Assembly (NCBI GenBank): GCA_902363595.1
Contig: CABJAP010000001.1
Location: forward strand, 434,001-498,000
Source of the DNA: Clostridia bacterium
Lineage (GTDB): Bacteria > Bacillota > Clostridia > Peptostreptococcales > Anaerovoracaceae
Length of the DNA: 64,000 nucleotides
Direction of reading: 5' to 3'
Part shown: piece after piece, positions 25,511-33,117 of the stretch
Layout of the letters: the number at the start of each line of letters is the position of its first letter
Position numbering within the stretch: the first letter of the stretch is position 1
The notes under the pieces: generated by a model
What the model saw: the letters and a program-made list of their open reading frames with translations, nothing else
Database searches by the model: none
Told to the model about the DNA's origin: nothing
Position numbers and translations under genes: made by a program

Positions 25511-26020
25511 TTAGTCCAGATTTCGAAAAGAATAATAAAATTCCGTATCGCCTTCTTTTTTAAAAGTGGCGATTACCTGGCCCTTTTTGACCCGATCCAA
25601 TTCTTTGACATAGATGCTGGCGCAGTTTCCATAGATGCTCTCCGCTTCATCGCCGTGGTTGATTTTGATAAATTTTCCGATCTTTTCGTTTTCGCCTACA
25701 GCCGATATGGTTCCGGCTCCCACAGCGTAAACGGATACCGTTTCCCCTTCTTTTGCTTCGTCGGCCGGTTTGCCGTATTTTCCTTCATCCTTTGTGGACA
25801 AAACGGCGTTGGTCACGGTAACCGGGGTCTTGGCTATGGTGGTGATGCTGTTTTTGGCAAAAGTCATGGCGTCGGATACTGTATAATTTTTTGAAAGATA
25901 GGCGATGGCGGCCTCGCTTCCCCGGTTGAGCTGGGGCACATTGACGCTGCGGGCCAGCAGCAGGGCCAGGACAATGATCACACAGACGCCTGTCTGTTTT
26001 AATAATTTCGATTTCCACAT
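25511..26020 (-). CDS. SpoIVFA-like membrane protein with degenerate LytM (M23) domain
   Basis: 169 residues: membrane helix 10-24, an extracytoplasmic helical region, then an M23/LytM beta domain about 90-169 (GAGTISAVGENEKIGKFIKINHGDEAESIYGN, VKELDRVKKGQVIATF). The second HxH of active M23 peptidases is lost (SIYGNC instead of YAHL), so it should not cut peptidoglycan. The GENEKIGKFIKINHGDEAESIYGN layout is what I recall for SpoIVFA, the protein cleaved by SpoIVB. In Bacillus spoIVFA-spoIVFB lies beside rplU-rpmA-obg, as here, but no SpoIVFB metalloprotease gene is present. CCAGGAGGG precedes the ATG. Confidence 0.7.
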   Translation of the reverse strand: MWKSKLLKQTGVCVIIVLALLLARSVNVPQLNRGSEAAIAYLSKNYTVSDAMTFAKNSITTIAKTPVTVTNAVLSTKDEGKYGKPADEAKEGETVSVYAVGAGTISAVGENEKIGKFIKINHGDEAESIYGNCASIYVKELDRVKKGQVIATFKKEGDTEFYYSFRNLD

Positions 26021-26058
26021 AATATGATTCCCTCCTGGTACATCTTATGTGAAAACCA

Positions 26059-26090
26059 TAAAAAAAGAAGGCGCTTTACCTCCTTTTTCT
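26059..26090 (-). terminator. Terminator after obg
   Basis: Minus-strand AAAAAGGAGG..GCGCCTTCTTTTTTT hairpin, 12 nt after the obg stop codon. Confidence 0.7.
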
Positions 26091-26102
26091 ATCGGGTTTT
26101 AT

Positions 26103-27395
26103 CTAAAATTCGTCGTAATACTCGAATTCGTAATCGATGACCTTGACCGTATCCCCTTCTTCCAGGCCCAGTTCTTTGAGCTTTTCAAAGGCACCGCTCT
26201 TTTCAATATATTTGTAAAGATAGCGCATGGAACCGGAATCGTTGAAATTGGTGGAATTGAAGATCTTCTGCAGCTGCTTACCGGTGATGACAAATCCGTC
26301 CTCGTCGCGGGAAACGTAGACTTCCCGGTAATCCGGATCCTGGTCGTCCTTTTCAAAGTCAAAGGTTTCGATGTATTCCTCCTCAGACGGCAGCTTTGCC
26401 AGGCGATCCAGCTCTGCGGCGGCCTCGGCCAGCACTTCTTTGACGCCCACGTTGATCGGCGCTGACATAGGAAAGACTTTGTAGCCTTTTTCCTCCACGT
26501 ATTCTTTAAAACGCTGGTATTCGGGGCCGTCCTCATCGACCATATCAATCTTATTGGCTGCCACGATCTGCGGTTTTTTCATCAGCTGGGGATTGTACTC
26601 CTCCAGCTCTTTGTTGATTTTATCAAAGTCTTCCACCGGGTCTCTGCCTTCGCTGCCGGAGACATCCACCACATGGATCAAAACTTTGGTCCGCTCAATA
26701 TGCTTTAGGAACCGGAATCCCAGACCGGCGCCCTGATGCGCGCCTTCGATGATACCGGCGATATCGGCCATTACAAAGCTGGTGTCATAGATCTGCACCA
26801 CCCCCAGATTGGGATCAATGGTCGTAAAATGATAGTCGGCAATTTTGGGTTTGGCGCTGGTTGCCACGGAAAGCAGGGTCGATTTGCCCACGTTGGGGAA
26901 TCCCACCAGCCCTACATCGGCGATCAGCTTCATCTCCAGGATCACGCTGCGTTCTTTGGCAAAACCGCCGGCCTCAGCAAAATTGGGAGCTTGTCTCACT
27001 GAATTTTTATAGTGTACGTTGCCTTTGCCCCCTTTGCCCCCTTTGGCGGCTACGAAGGAATCTCCGGCCTCGACCAGATCCTTCATCACCAAGCCCGTTT
27101 CCTCGTCGATGACTACGGTTCCCGGCGGAACCTTGATGACCAGGTCGTTTCCATCCTTGCCGAATTTTTTCTTTTTCATACCATCCTGGCCGTTTTCGGC
27201 TTCGTATTTCCGTTTATACCGAAAATCCATCAGGGTGCGCAGGCTGCTGTCGGCTTGAAACACCACATCTCCGCCTTTGCCGCCGTCTCCGCCGTCGGGG
27301 CCGCCCTCCGGAACATAGGGCTCCCTGCGGAAAGATACGGCTCCGTTGCCGCCTTTGCCGGATCGGATGATAATTTTGGCTCTGTCTACAAACAT
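26103..27395 (-). CDS. obg: Obg/CgtA GTPase
   Basis: 430 residues: Obg glycine-rich domain 1-158 (RSGKGGNGAVSFRREPYVPEGGPDGGDGGKGG), G domain with G1 GFPNVGKST near 165, G3 DIAGIIEGAHQG and G4 NKID, and the OCT domain 345-430 that is typical of Firmicutes/Actinobacteria Obg. Essential GTPase for late 50S assembly and stress control; in Bacillus it also links to sporulation. AAAGGAGG precedes the ATG. Third gene after rplU and rpmA, separated by a possible attenuator hairpin. Confidence 0.96.
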   Translation of the reverse strand: MFVDRAKIIIRSGKGGNGAVSFRREPYVPEGGPDGGDGGKGGDVVFQADSSLRTLMDFRYKRKYEAENGQDGMKKKKFGKDGNDLVIKVPPGTVVIDEETGLVMKDLVEAGDSFVAAKGGKGGKGNVHYKNSVRQAPNFAEAGGFAKERSVILEMKLIADVGLVGFPNVGKSTLLSVATSAKPKIADYHFTTIDPNLGVVQIYDTSFVMADIAGIIEGAHQGAGLGFRFLKHIERTKVLIHVVDVSGSEGRDPVEDFDKINKELEEYNPQLMKKPQIVAANKIDMVDEDGPEYQRFKEYVEEKGYKVFPMSAPINVGVKEVLAEAAAELDRLAKLPSEEEYIETFDFEKDDQDPDYREVYVSRDEDGFVITGKQLQKIFNSTNFNDSGSMRYLYKYIEKSGAFEKLKELGLEEGDTVKVIDYEFEYYDEF

Positions 27396-27512
27396 CAGAA
27401 CCTCCTTTTTTTCTTAGTATGCCATGAATTTCATGAAAATATATCGTTCAGCCGCTCAAATCCCAGTTTATCGGGTATTTATCCCGATAGGTCCTGCGGT
27501 GCGGCTGCAGAA

Positions 27513-27562
27513 CAAAAAAATGGGGCTGCAGCACGAATTCAATCTTCATGCGACAGCCCTCT
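27513..27562 (-). terminator. Terminator/attenuator between rpmA and obg
   Basis: Minus-strand GGGCTGTCGCATGAA pairs imperfectly with TTCGTGCTGCAGCCC, followed by CATTTTTTT. Only partial termination would let obg be read from the ribosomal promoter. Confidence 0.65.
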
Positions 27563-27574
27563 TTCAAAACGTTT

Positions 27575-27835
27575 TTAAGCTTCTTTCGGGTATACGCTTA
27601 CTTGCTTTCTTTCTTTGCCGAGTCTTTCGAACTTTACGGCTCCGTCAATCTTTGCAAATAAGGTATCGTCTCCGCCGATTCCGACATTGTTGCCAGGGTG
27701 GAACTTGGTTCCTCTCTGTCTGACCAGAATGCTTCCGGCGCTCACGTACTGTCCGTCTCCACGTTTAACTCCTAACCGTTTCGACTCACTGTCGCGACCG
27801 TTCTTCGAGCTTCCTACACCTTTTTTACTTGCCAT
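27575..27835 (-). CDS. rpmA: 50S ribosomal protein L27
   Basis: 86 residues, [20 protein letters not shown] start, then [22 protein letters not shown] and [16 protein letters not shown]. The flexible N-terminus reaches the peptidyl-transferase centre. Most Firmicutes encode a 9-12-residue N-terminal extension (ending in a Phe-containing motif) that the Prp protease removes; this L27 begins at the mature-type Ala-Ser-Lys-Lys and has no extension. GAGGAGGTG precedes the ATG, 39 nt after rplU. Confidence 0.97.
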   Translation of the reverse strand: MASKKGVGSSKNGRDSESKRLGVKRGDGQYVSAGSILVRQRGTKFHPGNNVGIGGDDTLFAKIDGAVKFERLGKERKQVSVYPKEA

Positions 27836-27874
27836 GAAAAGACACCTCCTCGCTATATCAATCTACTTAGGAAA

Positions 27875-28387
27875 TTACTTTAACGCTTCTTCAATTGCTT
27901 CAAGAATAACCGGCTTTGTAGCCTTTTCATCGATGCTGATGCTGTTTTCTTTTGCAAATTCAATGAGTTCAGCCTTCTTCATGGATTTTAAAGACGGCTT
28001 TTTGGAATCTTCAGCCGGCTCTGCCGGAGCTTCTTCCTTCGCAGGGGCTGCGGCCTTCTTTGCCGGAGCAGTTCCATCGGCTGAAATTCCTGTGATTTCA
28101 ACTAATGTATATGGCTGTCTGTGGCCCTGCTTTTTTCTGTAGTCTTTCTTTGCTTTGTACTTGAAGATGATGACTTTGTCGCCTTTTGCGGTTTCAAGCG
28201 CATCTCCGTATACAGCAGCACCGTCTACATAAGGTGCTCCTACTTTTGCGTCTGTTCCTTCGCCGAGAACCAGTACTTTGTCGAATTTGATCTGCTGACC
28301 GTCGTCCACCTTTAATTTCTCTACTCGGATCTGATCTCCTTCGGCGACACGATACTGTTTCCCGCCTGTTTCAATAATTGCGTACAT
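27875..28387 (-). CDS. rplU: 50S ribosomal protein L21 with C-terminal extension
   Basis: 170 residues against about 103 for usual L21. Residues 1-103 are L21 (MYAIIETGGKQYRV, FKYKAKKDYRKKQGHRQPYT). Residues 104-130 are an Ala/Pro/Glu/Lys linker (PAKKAAAPAKEEAPAEPAED). Residues 131-170 form a SAP/Rho_N-like helical domain (SLKSMKKAELIEFAKE, ILEAIEEAL) of a kind that binds nucleic acid. The extension looks coding and intact; its role is unknown. First gene of rplU-rpmA-obg under a strong promoter; the GGAGG is 12 nt before the ATG. Confidence 0.94.
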   Translation of the reverse strand: MYAIIETGGKQYRVAEGDQIRVEKLKVDDGQQIKFDKVLVLGEGTDAKVGAPYVDGAAVYGDALETAKGDKVIIFKYKAKKDYRKKQGHRQPYTLVEITGISADGTAPAKKAAAPAKEEAPAEPAEDSKKPSLKSMKKAELIEFAKENSISIDEKATKPVILEAIEEALK

Positions 28388-28476
28388 TTTGGTATGTTAC
28401 CTCCTCTATCCAGTCTCGCCAGTGTGGGCAGCAATTTCTTGCTTTACAAAACAGCCCAGTTTGTGCGGCTTACAAT
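28388..28476 (-). ncRNA. Putative L21 leader (5' UTR of rplU)
   Basis: About 85 nt between the predicted transcription start and the rplU ATG. On the minus strand TGGGC..GCCCA encloses AGCAA-GAAA-TTGCT, followed by CACACTGGCGAGACTGG and the ribosome binding site. L21 leaders are known autoregulatory elements in Firmicutes; I have not matched the consensus and call this by position and structure. Confidence 0.4.
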
Positions 28477-28481
28477 AATGT

Positions 28482-28510
28482 ATGATATCACAGGGACAGG
28501 CTGATGTCAA
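28482..28510 (-). promoter_or_regulatory. Sigma-A promoter of rplU-rpmA-obg
   Basis: Minus-strand TTGACA (28505-28510), 17-nt spacer, TATCAT (28482-28487). The rest of the 347-nt gap to 28734 holds the L21 leader, this promoter, and the direct repeats at 28639-28720; 28511-28638 shows nothing I recognise. Confidence 0.85.
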
Positions 28511-28638
28511 AGGTTTTTTGCCGGGTTTCATGGGAATTTCAAGGGTTGGCGGGTCAGGCTGGTTTTGGCCTGGACGTTCATGGGAAACTATCCACACTAC
28601 AAAATCTTCTTCATAATGTAATGACAAGTTCCTTTTTC

Positions 28639-28720
28639 GGCTAAAATAAGATTGTATCGTTTATTAGCCTTGATATCGTTTTGATTTTAGGTTAAAATAA
28701 GATTAAATTGCAGATTAGTC
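28639..28720 (+). repeat. Direct repeat upstream of the DUF4143 ATPase gene
   Basis: Two 31-nt copies with 51-bp period: 28639-28669 and 28690-28720, both reading GGYTAAAATAAGATT then a variable centre and ATTAGYC. Copy 1 also carries an inverted GGCTAA/TTAGCC. Likely regulator or promoter elements. Confidence 0.55.
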
Positions 28721-28734
28721 AAAAGGAGGTTAGG

Positions 28735-29958
28735 ATGGATTATATAAAAAGAGATTTGGAAAGCGTGATTCTGGAGTTGTCCCAGGAATACGCCTGTATC
28801 CTGGTTACAGGACCGCGGCAGGTTGGAAAGACCACCACATTGAAGCGGTTGATGCATCCTGATAGGACTTATGTGTCGCTGGATGATCTGGAGGAACGCA
28901 GCCTGGCAAAAAAAGATCCGGCATTATTTTTGCAGCTTCATCAGCTCCCGATCTTCATCGATGAAGTCCAGTACGCACCGGAACTTTTTTCTTATATTAA
29001 GATCGCCATCGACCATGGAGCTGAGCCTGGTTCTTTCTGGCTTTCCGGTTCTCAGGCTTTTCGCATGATGAGCCTGGCCCAGGAATCTCTTGCCGGAAGG
29101 GTTGCTCTGCTGTACATGTCTTCTCTTTCTCAGCACGAAATCTATGGAGAAGGAAAACAGGCTCCCCTTTCCATTGAGCTGGAAGCTCTGAAAAAGAGAA
29201 AACCGGCTGGAAAACAGGCTGATCTTTACGAGCTATATGAGCGAATTTGGAAAGGCTCTCTTCCCGGCTTGGTCAGCGGCAAATACACCAATCGAACTGT
29301 TTTTTACTCCAGTTATCTGCAAACTTATATTGATCGGGATGTAACTGACCTGGTGCCCGGTATTGACAAACTGCTGTTCAGTGATTTTGTCCGGGCGGCG
29401 GCCTGCAGGACCGGACAGATGCTGAATGTCCATGATATCGCATCCGACGTGGGTGTTTCCGCTGATACTGCCAAGCGATGGCTTCAGATACTGGAAAAGT
29501 CCGATGTTATTTTTTACCTGCGTCCATACTCCAACAATCTGCTGAAACGAACGGTGAAAACGCCCAAAATGTATTTCTTTGATACAGGCCTCGTCGCCTA
29601 TCTGACTAAATACAGCAGTCCTGAGATTCTGGCAAACGGCGCTATCAATGGGGCTATTTTGGAAAATTATGTGGTTGCGGAGATCCGGAAAAGCTATCAC
29701 AACAATGGAGAGGAGTGCCTTCTCTGGTACTACCGGGATAAGGACTGCAATGAAGTGGATCTGGTAATCGAAAGCGACGGCCAATTGCATCCTTTGGAAA
29801 TCAAACGCTCTGTAAATCCCGGAAGTGAGCTGATCCGCACATTCTCCGTGTTGGACAAAGGCTCTGTTCCACGGGGAAAAGGGGCAATCATCTGTATGCG
29901 CCCGGAATTGTCGGCGATCAATGCTGACAATTATATTCTTCCTGTTTGGATGATTTAG
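28735..29958 (+). CDS. AAA_14/DUF4143 family ATP-binding protein
   Basis: 407 residues from the ATG preceded by AAAGGAGG. Walker A GPRQVGKTTTL near 29-39, Walker B IFIDEVQ near 75, sensor SGSQAF, then the C-terminal DUF4143 domain (TDLVPGIDKLLFSDFVRAAACRTGQ; a winged-helix SADTAKRWLQILEKS; YFFDTGLVAYL) and a restriction-endonuclease-like end (CNEVDLVIE..LHPLEIK). This family is common in gut anaerobes, often strain-variable; its role is not settled. It stands alone, with its own repeats upstream and terminator downstream. Confidence 0.88.
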   Translation: MDYIKRDLESVILELSQEYACILVTGPRQVGKTTTLKRLMHPDRTYVSLDDLEERSLAKKDPALFLQLHQLPIFIDEVQYAPELFSYIKIAIDHGAEPGSFWLSGSQAFRMMSLAQESLAGRVALLYMSSLSQHEIYGEGKQAPLSIELEALKKRKPAGKQADLYELYERIWKGSLPGLVSGKYTNRTVFYSSYLQTYIDRDVTDLVPGIDKLLFSDFVRAAACRTGQMLNVHDIASDVGVSADTAKRWLQILEKSDVIFYLRPYSNNLLKRTVKTPKMYFFDTGLVAYLTKYSSPEILANGAINGAILENYVVAEIRKSYHNNGEECLLWYYRDKDCNEVDLVIESDGQLHPLEIKRSVNPGSELIRTFSVLDKGSVPRGKGAIICMRPELSAINADNYILPVWMI

Positions 29959-30002
29959 AGATTACGACAATCAGGGCATAATTTATCCTGAAGCTTGAGA
30001 AA

Positions 30003-30058
30003 GGTTAAAAAAGTATCAAAATCAGAAAGTTTTAAACTGATCTTTGATACTTTTTTAA
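30003..30058. terminator. Strong bidirectional terminator
   Basis: GTTAAAAAAGTATCAAA (30003-30019) pairs perfectly over 17 bp with TTTGATACTTTTTTAAC (30042-30058), between the ATPase and the convergent HipA-like kinase. Confidence 0.85.
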
Positions 30059-30168
30059 CTGTAAGTTGTGATTTCTGTAAGACAAGGCCGAAAAACTATC
30101 AATATAACAGTCTTTTGGCCATAGACACGATATTTTATTTTGTAGCGGCCCGTTTGCCATCAGCGGGA

Positions 30169-31083
30169 CTATCTTAGTTTACTATCCCTGCTGTCAATCT
30201 CCCGCTCCAGCAACGCATAATAGGCAGCATCCAGTATCGCCTCTCTGCGCACATCCAGCATCTTCTTATAAAACTGCTTCCTGATTTCACTGATATACGG
30301 CGTTTCATCGACGATTCTGTTAATCATCTCCATGTCGATGCGGGGAAAAATCCTTTTCAGCGCCCTGTTGCAGCCTTCGTGTTTTAACCCGGTTATAAAG
30401 TCTGCATAATTGATCTTCTTTCCGTCTTGCTGCAGGGCAGAAGTAGGGAAAACAAAGATCCTTGCGTCGATTTGATCCTTATCCTCCATGATTGCAGCGA
30501 TATTTTCATCAGAAATTTGAGGATACAGGCAGGAGCCGCAATCGTATACCGGCGCAATCACTGCTTTTTCTTCCTGTTCATTCACAAGAAATCCCCAGTT
30601 GCCATTATGCCTGTCGAAGTTTCCAACAAGGGCATCGGCAATGAACATATCCCAGAAAAAAGATTCCAGAACAAGAGGATCGATGATCTGCTGCTGGGAG
30701 ATGGCCTTAAGGACCTCATCCAGTTCTGTGCCATAACCGCTTTGCGATGATTCAATACAGGCGTTCTTCAGTTCTGCAAATTCCTGAAGCCTCCACGGAG
30801 ACTGTTCGAAGTCTTTACAGGCCACGACGATCTTTTCCTTGCCTTTTTCCAGGTAAGTCCCCAGCATCGTTTCCTGTGCCTGAATCCCCATACTGTTGAA
30901 AATGCGGCAGCAGATATCTTCCGAATAGCAGCTGTTCGTAAAGCGGCTGTTGTTTTTCGCAGGATTCAGCGACGGAAATTTGAGCATATACCGCTCATCC
31001 TGATAAAGAATGCTCATCTTATGTCCGTTCTTGCCGCCATAGTATTTATAGCGGTTCACTTTGCAGGCTGAAAAGTCAATCAC
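30169..31083 (-). CDS. HipA/CtkA-like Ser/Thr kinase
   Basis: 304 residues from a GTG that overlaps the upstream stop (GTGA). Kinase features: glycine loop YYGGKNGHK (about 14-22), Lys in RYMLKFPS, catalytic loop VGNFDRHNGNWGF near 153-165, metal-binding Asp in APVYDCGSCLYP near 178. This is the HipA-like fold in its short CtkA-type form without the HipA N-subdomain. Members phosphorylate themselves and cell targets; some are toxins. It is coupled to a 74-residue protein and could be a toxin-antitoxin or signalling pair; no HipB-like DNA-binding gene is next to it. Confidence 0.82.
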   Translation of the reverse strand: MIDFSACKVNRYKYYGGKNGHKMSILYQDERYMLKFPSLNPAKNNSRFTNSCYSEDICCRIFNSMGIQAQETMLGTYLEKGKEKIVVACKDFEQSPWRLQEFAELKNACIESSQSGYGTELDEVLKAISQQQIIDPLVLESFFWDMFIADALVGNFDRHNGNWGFLVNEQEEKAVIAPVYDCGSCLYPQISDENIAAIMEDKDQIDARIFVFPTSALQQDGKKINYADFITGLKHEGCNRALKRIFPRIDMEMINRIVDETPYISEIRKQFYKKMLDVRREAILDAAYYALLEREIDSRDSKLR

Positions 31084-31304
31084 TGAAAACTCCCCTCTTC
31101 ATAAACATACGTGGTATACAAATAATCGCACTGTTCTTCGGTTATTGCGCCATTCACAAAGGCACTGTTGATCGATCCCTGCAGCTCATTAATTAGACAA
31201 TCAAGGAAAGGAGAATTTTCTGCAAGTCCCTTCTTGTAGGCCGCCAAATCCTGTTCCAGATATTTCGGCAGCAGTTTTTCCAGATAAGCCTTTTCCTGTG
31301 CCAT
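31080..31304 (-). CDS. Small partner protein of the HipA-like kinase
   Basis: 74 residues, acidic and helical (AYLEKLLPKYLEQDLAAYKKGLAENSPFLDCLINELQGSINSAF split over two helices, then a Tyr-rich end YLYTTYVYEEG). No helix-turn-helix is visible. AAAGGGG precedes the ATG and the stop overlaps the kinase start by 4 nt, so both are made in fixed proportion. It may be an inhibitor, activator or substrate of the kinase; function is inferred only from position. Confidence 0.7.
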   Translation of the reverse strand: MAQEKAYLEKLLPKYLEQDLAAYKKGLAENSPFLDCLINELQGSINSAFVNGAITEEQCDYLYTTYVYEEGSFQ

Positions 31305-31376
31305 AACATAGACCCCTTTCCGCTCTTATTTCTCCATTACAAGTTTTTCGATCCGACACTGATGATGCTTGCTTTT

Positions 31377-31405
31377 ATTATACCCCACTCCTGTCCTTTC
31401 AGCAA
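31377..31405 (-). promoter_or_regulatory. Sigma-A promoter of the kinase pair
   Basis: Minus-strand TTGCTG (31400-31405), 17-nt spacer, TATAAT (31377-31382), about 70 nt before the small gene. Confidence 0.75.
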
Positions 31406-31426
31406 TCGGCCCGCTCACATCATCAT

Positions 31427-32962
31427 TCAGCATTCCGGCGCAGGGCCCGAGCCGGCCGTATAATATCTCTGCAGCTTGCTCTTGGGCTTTTCCGGCATGG
31501 TCATGGCCAGATAGCCGCTATCAAGCAGCGGCTTGATATAGTGTCCGCTCACATAGAAAATTGTCTTGACGTCCAGGAAATCTGCGATTTCTTTTCTGGT
31601 CCGCGGCTTTCTGCAAAACTCCAAAAGGTCACCTGTGGTTTTATCAGAGCAGGCAGGAAAATCCGCGTCTGCCGGGATGTCTATTCCAGTGGTGTTTTCA
31701 GCATCCGTATAATAAGGAGCCTGGTCCTCTGCCACCCGCATTGCCAGGGGACTTCGGATATCGTTATAAAATATGACCACAAACTCATCCCTTCTGTTTT
31801 CAAAGACAGGATCCGGAAGGCCATATGCTTTCACTTCCTCACGGATCGCAGGAATGCCCGAATATCGGATCTCAGGACCAAGCTGGCTTTCAGCCATCAC
31901 CGCCAGAGCGGGATTCCGAAGCACAGGCCGGGTTTTCCCCAGCTGATCGATGGTCATACGTCCGTAGAGCGTTCCGGGGCTGTGGATCTCCAGGCGATCC
32001 GCAAAGATGAGGACCTGTACGGGAATCCTTTCTGTATGAGCGCTGTAATCCCGGTGGATTAAGGCGTTGAGAATTGCTTCTCGAACGGCATTGATGGGAT
32101 AATCGGTTCTGTCCTCACGCATGCCGGTATCGGGATTGATAGTGATCTTTGTTTTCATATTGCGTTTGCAAAATTCGGCAGCTTCTTCCATCATATCGGA
32201 AATGGGCCCTTCGATCCTTTTATGATCGACTGCGTTCGTACTTCCTGTCCCGTATCCGGACATCACTGCGGCCTCGATCCCCAGCTGCGGGAACAGCCCC
32301 TGGGGATAAACGCAGAAACTCATCAGCGCCGCCAATGTAGGTGCACCGTTTCTTGTCACATTGAGCATTTCATAGACCTGCTCCTCATCCGCCAGGGAGA
32401 GCTGCGATTTCTGCTTTTCCTTTTTGCTGATATATGCAGCCAGCCGATCCGGGTCCAGCAGCTTCAAAGAAGCGCGCGTTACCGGCCGCTCATCATCATG
32501 AAGCTGCTTGCGATATGCTTCGTAAGCGTAGAGTTCATAATCGGTCAGCTGCAAATTCGCACCCCCGGCCCGCAGACAGGAACCTTTTGTCCTGCCCGCC
32601 CCTTTATAATAACAAGGCCGCTGGGCCAGATCGATTCCCGGAATCTCTGCTGCGCAGATCGTTACACCCTGGTATTCGGCTGCAGTGAATACCGCCTCCA
32701 CCGGCGGTTCCATCTGATTGCACTGGTCCGTTACGTTTTTCTGCAGATCCAGCGGATCGTACACCCCGACGGCTTTAAACCACGTTTTTTCATTGAGGCC
32801 GAACACCAGCGTTCCGCCCTGATCCTGATTGGAGAATGCGGACAGGGTATTATATAATTTTTTCGGACAGTCTTCGCGGGCAGATTTCACTTCGACCAGC
32901 TGGGCATCCGTCTGCCCCTTTTGTATCCGTTCTGCCAATTCGACCAGCTCTGCTATTAGCAT
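31427..32962 (-). CDS. AlbA_2/Schlafen-type ATP-binding protein with HATPase-like C-half
   Basis: 511 residues. N-terminal AlbA_2 (Schlafen) domain about 15-140: VEVKSAREDCPKKLYNTLSAFSNQDQGGTLVFG, then YYKGAGRTKGSCLRAGG. Middle and C-terminal RecG-associated GHKL-like ATPase region: NAVREAILNALIHRDYS, then RLEIHSPGTLYGRMT. The far C-terminus looks like a winged helix (TRKEIADFLDVKTIFYVSGHYIKPLLDSGYL). These proteins are taken as transcription regulators or RNA-acting proteins; no target is known. GGGGTGG precedes the ATG. It stands alone with a palindrome in its promoter. Confidence 0.85.
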   Translation of the reverse strand: MLIAELVELAERIQKGQTDAQLVEVKSAREDCPKKLYNTLSAFSNQDQGGTLVFGLNEKTWFKAVGVYDPLDLQKNVTDQCNQMEPPVEAVFTAAEYQGVTICAAEIPGIDLAQRPCYYKGAGRTKGSCLRAGGANLQLTDYELYAYEAYRKQLHDDERPVTRASLKLLDPDRLAAYISKKEKQKSQLSLADEEQVYEMLNVTRNGAPTLAALMSFCVYPQGLFPQLGIEAAVMSGYGTGSTNAVDHKRIEGPISDMMEEAAEFCKRNMKTKITINPDTGMREDRTDYPINAVREAILNALIHRDYSAHTERIPVQVLIFADRLEIHSPGTLYGRMTIDQLGKTRPVLRNPALAVMAESQLGPEIRYSGIPAIREEVKAYGLPDPVFENRRDEFVVIFYNDIRSPLAMRVAEDQAPYYTDAENTTGIDIPADADFPACSDKTTGDLLEFCRKPRTRKEIADFLDVKTIFYVSGHYIKPLLDSGYLAMTMPEKPKSKLQRYYTAGSGPAPEC

Positions 32963-32977
32963 AAAACCACCCCTTTT

Positions 32978-33013
32978 GTTTGTTAATTTGTTTGTTTCTT
33001 TATTTTAACAAAC
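32978..33013 (-). promoter_or_regulatory. Inverted repeat in the AlbA_2 gene promoter
   Basis: GTTTGTTAA (32978-32986) and TTAACAAAC (33005-33013), perfect 9-bp arms, with extra TTTGTTTG copies around them, directly upstream of the ribosome binding site; a likely self-regulation operator. Confidence 0.5.
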
Positions 33014-33032
33014 TTTTCAAACAAAATCAACA

Positions 33033-33074
33033 AAAAACGAAAGCAAATTAGCAAAGAGATTTGCTTTCGTTTTT
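33033..33074. terminator. Bidirectional terminator after the dipeptidase operon
   Basis: AAAAACGAAAGCAAAT (33033-33048) pairs perfectly with ATTTGCTTTCGTTTTT (33059-33074). Confidence 0.85.
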
Positions 33075-33117
33075 ATAAATTCATGCCAATAGGCGTGATC
33101 CGGGCGTAATATCGGGC

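Noticed and set aside
28406..28627. 73-codon minus-strand frame upstream of rplU
   Set aside because: It runs straight through the rplU promoter (TTGACA-17-TATCAT) and leader, and has no ribosome binding site.
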